Counted from the first letter of the stretch, positions 16,087 to 25,672 are shown. The stretch is 48,517 nt of DNA from Chitinophaga pinensis (GCA_945861965.1 CAMAWM010000015.1:1-48517); one strand, 5' to 3'. Notes: a model not told the origin generated them from the letters alone. Numbers and translations: made by a program.

Positions 16087-17094
16087 TTAAATTTCGGGAC
16101 ATTTTATTGGTTTTCCTCCACGTGGGCTTTGCTTTTGCTTGGTTTTTAATTCAAACCCTAGTGATACCTCATGCGAGCCAACTGTGGCGGTACTGGCACT
16201 TGAAACCGTCAAATCGTAACTATATCCCATTCTAAAATTAGGAAATCTGATACCTACTAAAAAAATAACTGCATCGGCATTTCTTGAGGTTTGTCTGAAC
16301 CAAGCGCCAACAGACAATGCTTGTTTTTTATAGTACATTCCTATATTTACTTGATAAAATTGCTTTTGGGCCATAAATAATATATTGGGCGATAACATGG
16401 TTCGATTTTGTTCGTTCCTTGATTTACTCAAATAAATATTAATTCCCGCGTGCCCTGTGTACCTTCGTGGAACAAGCAACTCGGCTCTGCTCGAATATTC
16501 ATCGTAAAAAGATTGATTGGGTTCAAATAAATTATGAACGGCAAATCCTCCGTAAAATATTGGATTATATACCAGAATTCCAGTTCCAAAATTTGTAAAT
16601 GTGCGTTTTATTAATCCTTGAGGTTCTTTGCTGGGAATATTTAAAAAACCAATAATCGGATCAAGTTGATCTCCAAAAATAAATTTACTGAAATCGTAAC
16701 TTTTTTGTTTTACCTCAGCTAAAATACCTGCATTTACTGACCAATTGCGATTAATATTGATACCATAAGAATAAACTGCCCCAAAACTAATGGTTCTTAA
16801 ATTGCCATCTCCCGCTTCGTCAAGTGTTGCAATTACACCCAATCCACTATTAAATTTACCAAGGTAAGCATCTAACGAAACTACTGCCGTTTTGTAATTA
16901 TTATTTAATCCGATGTATTGGCTTCGTGCGTTGCTAGCAAATCTAATTTTGCGAGAAGTACCAACAAAAGCGGGGTTTGTATAAATTGGCGATGCGTAAA
17001 ATTGACTAAGTTGTGGATCTTGAGCAAATGTATCTTCAGCAACAAGCAGAAAGCCTAAACTTGAGAATAGTATTTTTAATAAAATCTTGCGCAT
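16087..17094 (-). CDS. PorP/SprF family T9SS membrane protein (copy 2)
   Basis: A 335-residue outer-membrane barrel of the PorP/SprF family. Such proteins act with T9SS, often as partners that anchor or secrete a large adhesin. A signal peptide ends near DTFAQ. The mature N-terminus has the family signature QFYASPIYTNPAFVGT. Repeated beta strands follow, and the C-terminus shows SHEVSLGFEL and KPIKCPEI. It is a tandem paralog of the gene at 17110, with 15 bases between them, so one transcript is likely. No giant adhesin gene is next to it in this window, so its cargo is unknown. Confidence 0.9.
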   Translation of the reverse strand: MRKILLKILFSSLGFLLVAEDTFAQDPQLSQFYASPIYTNPAFVGTSRKIRFASNARSQYIGLNNNYKTAVVSLDAYLGKFNSGLGVIATLDEAGDGNLRTISFGAVYSYGININRNWSVNAGILAEVKQKSYDFSKFIFGDQLDPIIGFLNIPSKEPQGLIKRTFTNFGTGILVYNPIFYGGFAVHNLFEPNQSFYDEYSSRAELLVPRRYTGHAGINIYLSKSRNEQNRTMLSPNILFMAQKQFYQVNIGMYYKKQALSVGAWFRQTSRNADAVIFLVGIRFPNFRMGYSYDLTVSSASTATVGSHEVSLGFELKTKQKQSPRGGKPIKCPEI

Positions 17095-17109
17095 TGAATG
17101 TCAACTAAA

Positions 17110-18126
17110 TTAAAAATCAGGACAAGTCATTGGTCTTGGTTTGCGATGACGAATATGTTTCCTCATTTCAAAAGAAAGCGTAACTTCATGAGAATTTACA
17201 GCACCATAGCGCGCTTCAGACACAGTAGCATCGTACGAATAACCAATTTTTACTTTCGGAGTTCTTAATCCCATAAAGAAAATAAAAGCATCTGAGTTTA
17301 TGCTTGTTTGTCTGAAATATAATCCCGCTACAAAAGTTCCTCTGCTAACAAACAATCCAAGATTAAGTTGGTTAAATTGTTGTTGTTGCATATAAATTAC
17401 ATTGGGATATAAATTGGCTTGACGCCTTTTATTATTTGTAACAATCAAAGGTAAAATAATACCCGCATTGGCGGTATACTTCATTGGAATCTGAATAAAC
17501 GCTTTTCCATCTGGCAATGGATTTGTAAAAAATGTCTGCGCTGGCTCGGTAAGATTATGCGCTGCAAAACCCGCATAAAAATTTTTGGAATAACCCAATA
17601 TTCCAGCCGCAAAATTAGGATACAAAAGTGAAGAGTTTATTTTAGAAAGATCCTCTTGAGATGCCTTTAAAAATCCCTTGCGAGCTATAATTTCATCAAA
17701 CCAATGCAACTTACCAAAATCTATTGATTTTTGGACGAATCCGGCTTGTAATGCCGCACGAACAGTAAAACTTTTTGTTATCGGAATTTGGTATGAGTAA
17801 GCTACGTCAATACCTGTGGTGCGAAGTTTTCCAATTCCTTGTTCATCGTAATGCATTTGTATTCCTATGCCACCATTTATCACATCAAAATGTTCGTCAT
17901 ACGAAGCATTAACAGTACTGTATGAACCTGCAATTTGCGCCCATTGGCTTCGGCTTGCTAACACCAATCTGCCCACTTTACTGGTTCCGGCAAAAGCAGG
18001 ATTTGTATAAATTGGATTTGCGTAGAATTGTGAAAATTGCGCATCTTGAGCATGCAAGGATATTGCCATTAGCATTAACATTACGTATGTTATCAATCTG
18101 CAAGTAGCAGTAAATGGCAAAATCAT
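17110..18126 (-). CDS. PorP/SprF family T9SS membrane protein (copy 1)
   Basis: The first gene of the minus-strand T9SS run, 338 residues, with a signal peptide ending near SLHAQ. The signature QFYANPIYTNPAFAGT is nearly identical to that of the next gene. The C-terminus has the same plan (SHEVTLSFEM, PMTCPDF). The mid-protein loops differ clearly, so the duplication is old. The start is followed directly by a hydrophobic signal (LITYVMLMLMAIS). A perfect -7 box on the minus strand lies at 18202-18209 in the divergent region shared with porU. Confidence 0.9.
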   Translation of the reverse strand: MILPFTATCRLITYVMLMLMAISLHAQDAQFSQFYANPIYTNPAFAGTSKVGRLVLASRSQWAQIAGSYSTVNASYDEHFDVINGGIGIQMHYDEQGIGKLRTTGIDVAYSYQIPITKSFTVRAALQAGFVQKSIDFGKLHWFDEIIARKGFLKASQEDLSKINSSLLYPNFAAGILGYSKNFYAGFAAHNLTEPAQTFFTNPLPDGKAFIQIPMKYTANAGIILPLIVTNNKRRQANLYPNVIYMQQQQFNQLNLGLFVSRGTFVAGLYFRQTSINSDAFIFFMGLRTPKVKIGYSYDATVSEARYGAVNSHEVTLSFEMRKHIRHRKPRPMTCPDF

Positions 18127-18201
18127 TATTCCTTTATACGATTTTCTTTGAAAAATTTAAACTGCCAAAATTAAAAAACCTATTCAATTAACATTAATAT
18201 A

Positions 18202-18209
18202 CAAATTTA
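18202..18209 (-). promoter_or_regulatory. -7 box for the PorP/PorP (gldJ) direction
   Basis: The plus strand reads CAAATTTA, so the minus strand has TAAATTTG, a perfect TAnnTTTG. It is 75 bases before the PorP start and one base from the opposing porU box at 18211. No obvious TTTG element was found. Confidence 0.5.
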
Positions 18210-18210
18210 G

Positions 18211-18218
18211 TATGTTTG
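18211..18218 (+). promoter_or_regulatory. -7 box for porU
   Basis: TATGTTTG is a perfect TAnnTTTG, 60 bases before the preferred porU ATG at 18279. It is back-to-back with the minus-strand box at 18202-18209. The upstream TTTG element is not evident. Confidence 0.5.
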
Positions 18219-18278
18219 TCGTTGAATAGTTTTTAGTCTTTGGTAAAAGGTTCAATTATAATCAAAAACAAGTCTTAT

Positions 18279-21200
18279 ATGCAATTTTTATTCAAAAGGA
18301 CAAAAATAAATACTCTTAATATTTTCTTAATTATTTTATTATTTATAGATTATCAATCGTTTGCGGTCAATATTTCGCGTTTTGCAAAATTAAATTGGTC
18401 GCAAAAATCAGATATTCAATTTGCAGGCAAGAACTTTTCTACATTTTTAGATTTTACGGGCTCGTCAATAAATTTAGAAAAAGGGTATTTGCCCGAATAT
18501 TTTATTAACCTAGGCGATTGCGGTTCAAGCATCAAAAATATTGTGTTGGAAAATGCAGTTTTTGAGCCATGCGAAAACAAGAATTTTCAAGGCAAGGAAT
18601 TTCTGAATTCAGAAATAAGAATTGAGCACACAGTTTCGTATGAAAATGGCAAAGCAAAATTGCTGGTTTGGTTTGTACCAATTAAGAAGGTTGGAATTGA
18701 AATACAAAAACTAATTTCATTTACAATTAAAGCCGAGTTTGATGAAACTATTTTTGCATATAATGCTTTAAACAAAGCTGGATTTTCCGCAAATTCCGTT
18801 TTAGCAACGGGAGATTGGTATAAAATTGCAACTACTGCAAACGGCATTTATCGGATTGATTATACTTTTTTAAAAACAATTGGAATTGATGCAGATGCGA
18901 TAGATCCAAGAAACATAAAAATATATGGAAATGGCGCAGGAATGTTGCCCGAATTAGTTCGAAGTTTTAGATACGATGATTTGCAGGAAAACGCAATTTA
19001 TATTCAGGGCGAAAGCGATGGGAAATTCAATCCAAGCGACTACATTTTATTTTATGGCCAATCTCAGCGCGATGTGTGGCGATTTGATAATACTTCGAAA
19101 AAATATTTGCACTCGCCAAATTTGTATTCAGATACTTGTTATTATTTTATATCCATAAATGCGGGAATTGGAAAACGGACGCAAACACAAATTTCTTTGA
19201 CAATTGCAGACAGTATTACTACAAGCTACGATGCTTTGTATTTTCACGAAAACGATTTGAGCAATCTGATAAAATCAGGTAGAACCTGGTTTGGCGAAGA
19301 GTTTAATGACAGGCAACGAAGTCAAAATTTTAACATCAATATTCCAAACCTTCGAACTGATAATCCAATATTTTTTACTTCTGAAGCCACGTCTAGAGCG
19401 CCCTTAGCCCAAACTTTAACCATTACTTCAAATAGTCAGTCAGTTTTGATACATGATTTGCCAGCACTTTGGACACTTGGATTTGAAGATCCATTTACAA
19501 ATGGATTGCAAACTAAGTCAGTAAGTTTTTTTCCAAACTCATCTAATTTAAATATTAATTATAGTTACGCTGCTACTTTTGGTCAAACAGCAAATGCATG
19601 GTTAAATTGGTTTAGAATTCAAGGAAGAGCAGATTTAAAAAACACAAGTGGCCAATTAGTTTTTAGCGATTTGAGTTCCATTAACATGTCAAAAAATACT
19701 CAGTTTAATATAAATAGCGGTCGAAGTTTGACAATTTGGGATGTAAGTATTGCTACAACGCCATTTAAAATTGATGGGACTTTTGATTCTGGTTTATCCA
19801 TTTTTAATTTTATTGCAAATACCGATTCATTAAAAACATTTGTTGCATTTGATGGCAGCAATTATTTGATTCCAAAACCTGCCGGAAAACTTAACAATCA
19901 AAATTTACATGGATTGCCAGCAGCAGATTTTGTAATAATTACCCATCCAGCTTTTAAAAGCGAAGCAGATAGGTTGGCAAAGTTTCATATCGAAAAAGAT
20001 GCTATGAAAGTTCAAGTTGTTACAACTTTTGATGTGTATAATGAATTCAGTTCTGGATCGCAAGACATAAGTGCAATTCGCGATTTTTTAAAAATGTACT
20101 ACAGTAAATATCCAAGCGCTAATGAACGATTGAAATATGCTTTGTTTTTTGGCCGAGCATCTTACGATTACAAAAACAGAATTAAAGAAAATACCAATTA
20201 TTTCCCAACGTTTGAAAACACCGATAGTTGGAATCCAATTGGTTCATTTTGTACCGATGATTTTTTTGCTTGTATTGACGATAATGAAGGAAACATGAAT
20301 GGTGCAGGAGCAAATTCAGAATTATTAGATATCGGAATTGGCAGAATTCCATGCATCACTTTAGACCATGCAAAGGGCGTTGTAGATAAAATTATAAATT
20401 ACTCGAACAACAAATCGTTTGGAGATTGGAGAAACAGAGTAACGTATGTTGCCGATGACGATTATGAAAACATCGGATTTAATGAAGACATTGAAAATTA
20501 TGGCGATATTTTTTTAAACAAATTCCACAAATTTAATGTCGGAAAAGTTTTAACCAATGCCTATATTCCTGTTTACACCGCTGGTGGGAAAAGATCGCCA
20601 GACGCACAAAATTCGATTGTAAAAGCTGTCCAAAACGGTTGTTTGATGTTAAACTACACTGGTCATGGTGGCGAAGTTGGATGGAGCGCCAGAAGAATTT
20701 TAAATACTGACAATATCAATAGCTGGACAAATTTTAATTCGTTGCCATTATTTATTACTGCTACTTGCGAATTTAGTCGCTACGATGATCCTGCCAGAGT
20801 TTCGGCTGGCGAAATGGTTTTGTTAAATCCAAATGGCGGTGGAATTGCACTTTTTACAACTGTTCGTTTGGTTTTTTCAAGCAGCAATCAAACATTGAAT
20901 TTTCATTTGCACAACAACTTAGGATTGGATACAAGCAAAGTGCTTTCGCCACTTTACTTAGGCAATCTTATGCGCAATACTAAAAACAGCTATCCAAGCT
21001 CAAATACAAGAAACTTTATTTTACTTGGCGACCCTGCATTAAGACTTGCCTATCCGCAATGGTCAGTTAGCACTACCTCTGTAAATGGGAAGCCTATTGG
21101 CGGTTTGAATGACACATTGAAAGCACTTTCAAAAGTAAGCATTACAGGCATGGTAACTGATGCCAATGGCGGACCATTAACTAATTTCAATGGTGTAGTT

Positions 21201-22160
21201 TATCCAACAGTATTTGATAAGATGGATACTTTAGAAACCATTGATATTGGTCCATCTAATCCAGCGTTTAAATTTCGATTACAAAACAATGTTATTTATA
21301 GAGGAAAAGCCACAGTTACAAATGGCGCTTTTCAGTTCAGTTTTATTGTTCCTAAAGATATTTCATACCAGTATGGATTAGGCAAAATCAGTTATTATGC
21401 CAACAACGATGTCATAGATGCTTGCGGTTATGATAATTTATTTGTTGGTGGAACTGCCGATAGTTCTGCGATAGATAAAAATGGCCCTGAAATAAAACTT
21501 TACATGAACGATTCTAAATTTGTTTTTGGAGGAACAACAGATGAGAATCCGTTATTTATTGCCAATATTTTTGATTCAAGTGGAATTAATACTGTTGGCA
21601 GAGGAATAGGAAGAGATTTGATTGGCACAATGACATTGAAAGATGAAAACAACAACACCATTCATAGTTCAACCACAATTATGAATGAATATTTTCAAGC
21701 TGCAATAAATTCTTATCAGGCAGGCGAAGTAAAATATAAATACAACAAATTAACGCCAAGCCCAAAACCATATCATTTAACTTTTAGGGTTTACGATGTA
21801 TACAACAATTCAAACCAAGCCGAACTTGAATTTTTTGTGGCTTCATCAAGCGAATTGGCAATAAAAAATGTGTTGAATTACCCCAATCCATTTACAACAA
21901 AAACAACTTTTCATTTTGACCACAACAAAGCAGGAGAAGAAATGAATGTGATGATTCAGATTTTTACAGTAAGCGGTAAATTAGTAAAAACATTGACTGC
22001 AAATAAAGTAACGCCAAATTCGCATTTTGATCAACTAGAATGGAACGGAAAAGATGAATACAACGATGAAATAGCGAAAGGTGTTTACGTTTATAAAGTA
22101 AAAATTGCGACCGCATCAAAAACGGTTGAGGAATTTCAAAAGCTCGTCATTTTAAAATAA
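18279..22160 (+). CDS. porU: Type IX secretion system sortase PorU
   Basis: The T9SS surface protease (C25 gingipain-like) that removes C-terminal sorting domains from cargo and attaches it at the cell surface. A signal-like hydrophobic segment (about residues 10-25) is followed by a roughly 560-residue N-terminal region. The C25 catalytic domain has LNYTGHGGEVGWS with His796 and FITATCEFSRYDDP with the presumed nucleophile Cys830. The C-terminus is a FlgD-like domain (YPNPFTTKT, LVKTL, GVYVYKVKI), usual in PorU. The ATG at 18279 was preferred to a TTG at 18240 because the latter adds a polar leader before the signal. The 1293-residue length fits the family. The neighbours gldJ and PorP support the role. 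Confidence 0.92.
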   Translation: MQFLFKRTKINTLNIFLIILLFIDYQSFAVNISRFAKLNWSQKSDIQFAGKNFSTFLDFTGSSINLEKGYLPEYFINLGDCGSSIKNIVLENAVFEPCENKNFQGKEFLNSEIRIEHTVSYENGKAKLLVWFVPIKKVGIEIQKLISFTIKAEFDETIFAYNALNKAGFSANSVLATGDWYKIATTANGIYRIDYTFLKTIGIDADAIDPRNIKIYGNGAGMLPELVRSFRYDDLQENAIYIQGESDGKFNPSDYILFYGQSQRDVWRFDNTSKKYLHSPNLYSDTCYYFISINAGIGKRTQTQISLTIADSITTSYDALYFHENDLSNLIKSGRTWFGEEFNDRQRSQNFNINIPNLRTDNPIFFTSEATSRAPLAQTLTITSNSQSVLIHDLPALWTLGFEDPFTNGLQTKSVSFFPNSSNLNINYSYAATFGQTANAWLNWFRIQGRADLKNTSGQLVFSDLSSINMSKNTQFNINSGRSLTIWDVSIATTPFKIDGTFDSGLSIFNFIANTDSLKTFVAFDGSNYLIPKPAGKLNNQNLHGLPAADFVIITHPAFKSEADRLAKFHIEKDAMKVQVVTTFDVYNEFSSGSQDISAIRDFLKMYYSKYPSANERLKYALFFGRASYDYKNRIKENTNYFPTFENTDSWNPIGSFCTDDFFACIDDNEGNMNGAGANSELLDIGIGRIPCITLDHAKGVVDKIINYSNNKSFGDWRNRVTYVADDDYENIGFNEDIENYGDIFLNKFHKFNVGKVLTNAYIPVYTAGGKRSPDAQNSIVKAVQNGCLMLNYTGHGGEVGWSARRILNTDNINSWTNFNSLPLFITATCEFSRYDDPARVSAGEMVLLNPNGGGIALFTTVRLVFSSSNQTLNFHLHNNLGLDTSKVLSPLYLGNLMRNTKNSYPSSNTRNFILLGDPALRLAYPQWSVSTTSVNGKPIGGLNDTLKALSKVSITGMVTDANGGPLTNFNGVVYPTVFDKMDTLETIDIGPSNPAFKFRLQNNVIYRGKATVTNGAFQFSFIVPKDISYQYGLGKISYYANNDVIDACGYDNLFVGGTADSSAIDKNGPEIKLYMNDSKFVFGGTTDENPLFIANIFDSSGINTVGRGIGRDLIGTMTLKDENNNTIHSSTTIMNEYFQAAINSYQAGEVKYKYNKLTPSPKPYHLTFRVYDVYNNSNQAELEFFVASSSELAIKNVLNYPNPFTTKTTFHFDHNKAGEEMNVMIQIFTVSGKLVKTLTANKVTPNSHFDQLEWNGKDEYNDEIAKGVYVYKVKIATASKTVEEFQKLVILK

Positions 22161-22163
22161 ATT

Positions 22164-22191
22164 TTTGAGGATTTTAATTACACTAATTTCG
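22164..22191 (+). promoter_or_regulatory. Promoter for the PspC/two-component operon
   Basis: TTTG at 22164-22167, a 16-base spacer, then TAATTTCG at 22184-22191, which is TAnnTTTG with one T-to-C change. The GTG start of the PspC gene follows 11 bases later. It lies directly after the porU stop. Confidence 0.55.
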
Positions 22192-22202
22192 AAATATAGA
22201 AA

Positions 22203-22421
22203 GTGGAAAAAATAAAATATTTTATTGAAAAAAACGCATTTGGAGTTTGTGCTTATTTGGGCGAAAAGTTTGGAATTTCGTCCTCCATAATTCGAATGTA
22301 TTTTATTTATGCCTCATTCATTACCGTGGCATCGCCAGTTTTAGTGTATTTGTTTTTAGCGTTTTGGTTAAACATCAAAAAATATATTCGATCAAATAAG
22401 AAAACAGCTTGGAATCTATAA
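22203..22421 (+). CDS. PspC domain membrane protein
   Basis: A 72-residue protein made of a single PspC domain: an N-terminal amphipathic region with FGVCAYLGEKFGISSSIIRMYF, then one transmembrane segment (about 39-57, VASPVLVYLFLAFWL), then a basic tail. PspC proteins sense envelope stress in enterobacteria. The small stand-alone form is common but not functionally characterised in Bacteroidota. It starts with GTG, and no earlier in-frame ATG fits the domain. It is 27 bases upstream of a histidine kinase and response regulator, so it may feed an envelope signal into that pair. That link is inferred from position only. Confidence 0.85.
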   Translation: MEKIKYFIEKNAFGVCAYLGEKFGISSSIIRMYFIYASFITVASPVLVYLFLAFWLNIKKYIRSNKKTAWNL

Positions 22422-22448
22422 TTTCTTTAAAGCTAAAAATACTTTTCA

Positions 22449-23543
22449 ATGAACAAGCCGCGTACCATTTTTATAATACTCGCATTTTATATTTTAACAG
22501 CCTTTGGTTGGTGGGGTTTTGCACATTACAGAAGCAGCCGCGAAATTTACGAATTACAAAAATCTGTACTTGAAATATCATGCCACAAAGCAAGCGCAAT
22601 TATTAATGAAGAAATTGCAAGCGATGACTTGTCAGATACTGTTCAATTAAACAAATTATTTTATTTCAATTTTCCCAAATTAGAGATAATCTATTTAGAT
22701 TCCTTTTCGCCTCTAAGTAGTTTTTTAATTCGTCCATCTGAAAAATCTTACGATGAAATTGAAAAAAAATTCATTCGTAAAAAATGGATGTTTGCCAGCG
22801 AAGGAATTGTAATGATATCGCTTCTGTTTTGGGGTATTATTTGGGTGTACAGAAACTTACAACAAAGCATAAAACTTAGCAGACAACAAAATAATTTTTT
22901 GCTGTCAATTACGCACGAATTAAAAACTCCAATCACCAGCATTAAACTTTATCTTGAAACATTGTTGAAACGAAATTTGGAAAAAGAACAACAAGAAACC
23001 ATAATTAAAAATTCGATTGCAGACAGCGACCGATTGCGAGAGTTGGTTGATAATTTACTGATATCGGCACAACTTGAAAACAAAAAATTCGAACTCAACA
23101 AAACAAAAATTAACCTCAGCCAACTTGTAAATACTGCAATAGAAAAATTTGCGACACCAAGAAATATTTCAGAAAAATTTGTAAAAAACATTGAACATGA
23201 AATTTATCTAAACTGCGATGAACTTGCAATTGAAGCTGTATTTATAAATTTATTGAACAATGCATATAAATACACCGCTGGAAATATTTTTGTTTTGCTT
23301 CGAAGCGAAGAATCAAAAATAATATTATCAATAGCAGATGAAGGGGATGGAATTGCAAATGAGGATAAAGACAAATTATTCGATAAATTTTTTAGAAGTG
23401 GCGATGAAAATACTCGTAAAACGAAAGGAACAGGATTGGGATTATTTATTGTAAAAAATTTGTTAAACTTACACAAGGCTCAAATTGAGGTAAAAAATAA
23501 TTCTCCGAAAGGAGCAAACTTCGAGATAACATTCTTCGTATAG
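22449..23543 (+). CDS. Sensor histidine kinase, membrane-bound
   Basis: A 364-residue two-component kinase. Transmembrane helices at about residues 7-25 and 115-135 enclose a short periplasmic sensor of about 90 residues. The HisKA domain has LLSITHELKTPITSIKLYLE with phospho-acceptor His156. The ATPase domain shows the N box (INLLNNAYKYT), G1 (DEGDGI) and G2 (GTGLGLFIVKNLL). It is 28 bases before an OmpR-type response regulator, its likely partner. The upstream PspC gene is probably in the same operon. The signal sensed is unknown, but the porU neighbourhood and PspC suggest an envelope cue. Confidence 0.93.
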   Translation: MNKPRTIFIILAFYILTAFGWWGFAHYRSSREIYELQKSVLEISCHKASAIINEEIASDDLSDTVQLNKLFYFNFPKLEIIYLDSFSPLSSFLIRPSEKSYDEIEKKFIRKKWMFASEGIVMISLLFWGIIWVYRNLQQSIKLSRQQNNFLLSITHELKTPITSIKLYLETLLKRNLEKEQQETIIKNSIADSDRLRELVDNLLISAQLENKKFELNKTKINLSQLVNTAIEKFATPRNISEKFVKNIEHEIYLNCDELAIEAVFINLLNNAYKYTAGNIFVLLRSEESKIILSIADEGDGIANEDKDKLFDKFFRSGDENTRKTKGTGLGLFIVKNLLNLHKAQIEVKNNSPKGANFEITFFV

Positions 23544-23571
23544 TCTCATAAACATAGAACCTGTTTCGTAT

Positions 23572-24267
23572 ATGAATAAAATCTTACTAGTAGAAGACGA
23601 AGAAAATTTACAACACGCACTAAAACTTAACCTTGAATTTGAAAAGTATGAAGTAATTGCTGTTTCTACTGGCAAGCAGGCAATTGAAGCGTTTCGCGAA
23701 CGCAAATTCGATTTGGTGATTTTAGATATAATGCTTCCTGAAATAGATGGATATATGGTATGCGAAAACATACGGCAACAAGATACAAATGTTCCAATTA
23801 TGTTTCTTTCAGCAAAAAATACTTCTACAGATCGAGTGCTTGGTTTTAAAAAAGGAGGCGATGATTATTTAAGCAAACCATTTGATTTGGAAGAGTTGTT
23901 GTTAAGAGTTAAAAAACAACTGGATAACAGAAAAAAAATGTTGGATGGCGATCGATCAATTCGAAATATATTTCATTTTGGCAACAACTGGATAAACTTT
24001 GAAAATCACGAAGCAAAAGGAAGAAAAGGCAAATTGGAACTTACCAAAAAAGAAACTTTGTTGATGAAAATATTGATTGAAAATAAAAATCAAATTGTTA
24101 GTCGCGAGCACATTTTAAAAGTAGTTTGGGATTACAACGTAATTCCGAATACGCGCACAGTTGACAATTTTATGTTAAGCTTAAGAAAGTATTTTGAGGC
24201 CGATCCTAAAAATCCTAAATACTTATTTTCAGCTCGAGGAATTGGGTACAAGTTTGTTCTCGATTAA
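23572..24267 (+). CDS. OmpR-family response regulator
   Basis: The 231-residue partner of the upstream kinase. The receiver domain (1-118) has the acidic pair in VEDE (residues 8-10), phospho-acceptor Asp52 in VILDIMLPEIDGY, and the conserved lysine in YLSKPFD. The C-terminal winged-helix DNA-binding domain (about 130-231) has ELTKKETLLMKILIE, NQIVSREHILKVVW and the recognition helix TRTVDNFMLSLRKYF, ending in GIGYKFVLD. Its stop is one base from the stop of the convergent dgt gene. No repeated operator-like site was recognised nearby. Confidence 0.94.
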   Translation: MNKILLVEDEENLQHALKLNLEFEKYEVIAVSTGKQAIEAFRERKFDLVILDIMLPEIDGYMVCENIRQQDTNVPIMFLSAKNTSTDRVLGFKKGGDDYLSKPFDLEELLLRVKKQLDNRKKMLDGDRSIRNIFHFGNNWINFENHEAKGRKGKLELTKKETLLMKILIENKNQIVSREHILKVVWDYNVIPNTRTVDNFMLSLRKYFEADPKNPKYLFSARGIGYKFVLD

Positions 24268-24268
24268 T

Positions 24269-25621
24269 TTATTGAGTAAGCTCAATTCCTTTTAACATTC
24301 GATAAAAATTTATTGCATACGTATCGGTCATTCCTGCAATAAATTCACAAATTTTTAAAATCCTTACATACAATTCTTTTGATGGAATTTTGTTATCGCC
24401 CACAAATTGTTCGGGAATTAATTCTACTATTTTTTCGCTTTGATAAAATTTCAAATCACTATTTAAAGAAGATTCATATTTGTGGTTAACCGATTGAATA
24501 CACAAATGCAAAAGCCCCGCAATTACTTCAAATCCTGCAGCTTCGATCTCAACTACTTGACGACTTTTATATACTTTTTCGAGCGATACTTTTTTAATTT
24601 TCTTAATCTGATCCTTAAAAATACTTTCGTCAAGAAGCGCTTTGTCAAACTCTGCGTTTAGTATTTTTTCTTCGTTTGTCCAAAATATTTCAGCTACTTC
24701 GCTTGTGAGTTTGTTAATGGCATTTGCCCTCAAAAAAGCAATCTGCTCCTCTTGGTTCATTTTAATAAATTTAGCTTCATCAAATTTTTCTACAAAGGGA
24801 ATTAAATATTTTTCGGCATAGCTAAAATCAATCAAATGCAAATTCAATCCATCTTCAAAATCGATAATGCTGTAACAAATATCATCCGCAGCTTCAACTA
24901 AGAAAGCCAATGGATGTCTATAATAATGCAAATGCTCATTGGCATTCACTTTTTTCAATCCCAATTTCTCAGCCACATCGTTGAAATATTTTTTTTCGCT
25001 CTGAAAAACTCCATATTTTTTTTCGCTCACACAATCGCTTTTGTATTTTGGCAATCCTTCTTTTGGATATTTTGTAAATGCCGCCAATGTTGGATAGGTT
25101 AAATGCAATCCACGCGAATTGCCGCTGTAATTTGTAATAATTTTAAATCCATTTGCATTGCCTTCAAAATTTATAAAATCATTCCATTTTTTTTCATCGT
25201 TTATTTCCAATTCAAATATTTTTCCTCTTCCATTCAAGAAATATTCGCTTATTGCTTTTTCGCCACTGTGGCCAAATGGTGGATTTCCAATATCATGAGC
25301 AAGGCATGCCGCAGCAACAATGCTCCCAATTTCGTAACTTGAAATTTGATTTTTTAACTCTGGATATTTTTCAATTAATTTTTCGCCTACTAATCTACCA
25401 AGGCTTCTGCCAACACTTGAAACCTCCAAACTATGCGTTAATCGTGTGTGTACAAAATCATTTTCGGGCAATGGAATTACTTGCGTTTTATCCTGCAAAT
25501 GTCTGAATGCGGATGAAAAAACTACTCGATCAAAATCTTTATCAAATTCACTACGAGTTGATAATCCCTCAGCACTATTTTTTTCAAACCTGTATGGTTT
25601 TAATAATTGACTCCAATTCAT
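24269..25621 (-). CDS. dgt: Deoxyguanosinetriphosphate triphosphohydrolase (HD domain)
   Basis: An HD-domain dNTPase that hydrolyses dGTP to deoxyguanosine and triphosphate, affecting dNTP pools. Family motifs are FRHLQDKTQVIPL (39-51), FVHTRLTHSLEVSSVGR (56-72, metal ligand His63 or nearby) and ACLAHDIGNPPFGHSGE (105-121, His109-Asp110). The length of 450 residues fits the shorter Dgt type. It is the last gene of a minus-strand series (nadK, rlmB, M28 peptidase, dgt), 51 bases after the peptidase. Some members of this family limit phage growth by lowering dNTPs. Nothing in this sequence proves such a role. Confidence 0.92.
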   Translation of the reverse strand: MNWSQLLKPYRFEKNSAEGLSTRSEFDKDFDRVVFSSAFRHLQDKTQVIPLPENDFVHTRLTHSLEVSSVGRSLGRLVGEKLIEKYPELKNQISSYEIGSIVAAACLAHDIGNPPFGHSGEKAISEYFLNGRGKIFELEINDEKKWNDFINFEGNANGFKIITNYSGNSRGLHLTYPTLAAFTKYPKEGLPKYKSDCVSEKKYGVFQSEKKYFNDVAEKLGLKKVNANEHLHYYRHPLAFLVEAADDICYSIIDFEDGLNLHLIDFSYAEKYLIPFVEKFDEAKFIKMNQEEQIAFLRANAINKLTSEVAEIFWTNEEKILNAEFDKALLDESIFKDQIKKIKKVSLEKVYKSRQVVEIEAAGFEVIAGLLHLCIQSVNHKYESSLNSDLKFYQSEKIVELIPEQFVGDNKIPSKELYVRILKICEFIAGMTDTYAINFYRMLKGIELTQ

Positions 25622-25672
25622 TTTAATGTCACTTGATTAATAAAAATTTTACTGTGCAATTGCGATACTTTT

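Noticed and set aside
18240-18278. A TTG start for porU
   Set aside because: It adds a short polar leader before the signal sequence, while the ATG at 18279 places the hydrophobic segment normally.
24269-25621. dgt as a phage-defence gene
   Set aside because: Its neighbours are nadK, rlmB and a peptidase, with no defence genes nearby, so ordinary nucleotide metabolism is the simpler reading.
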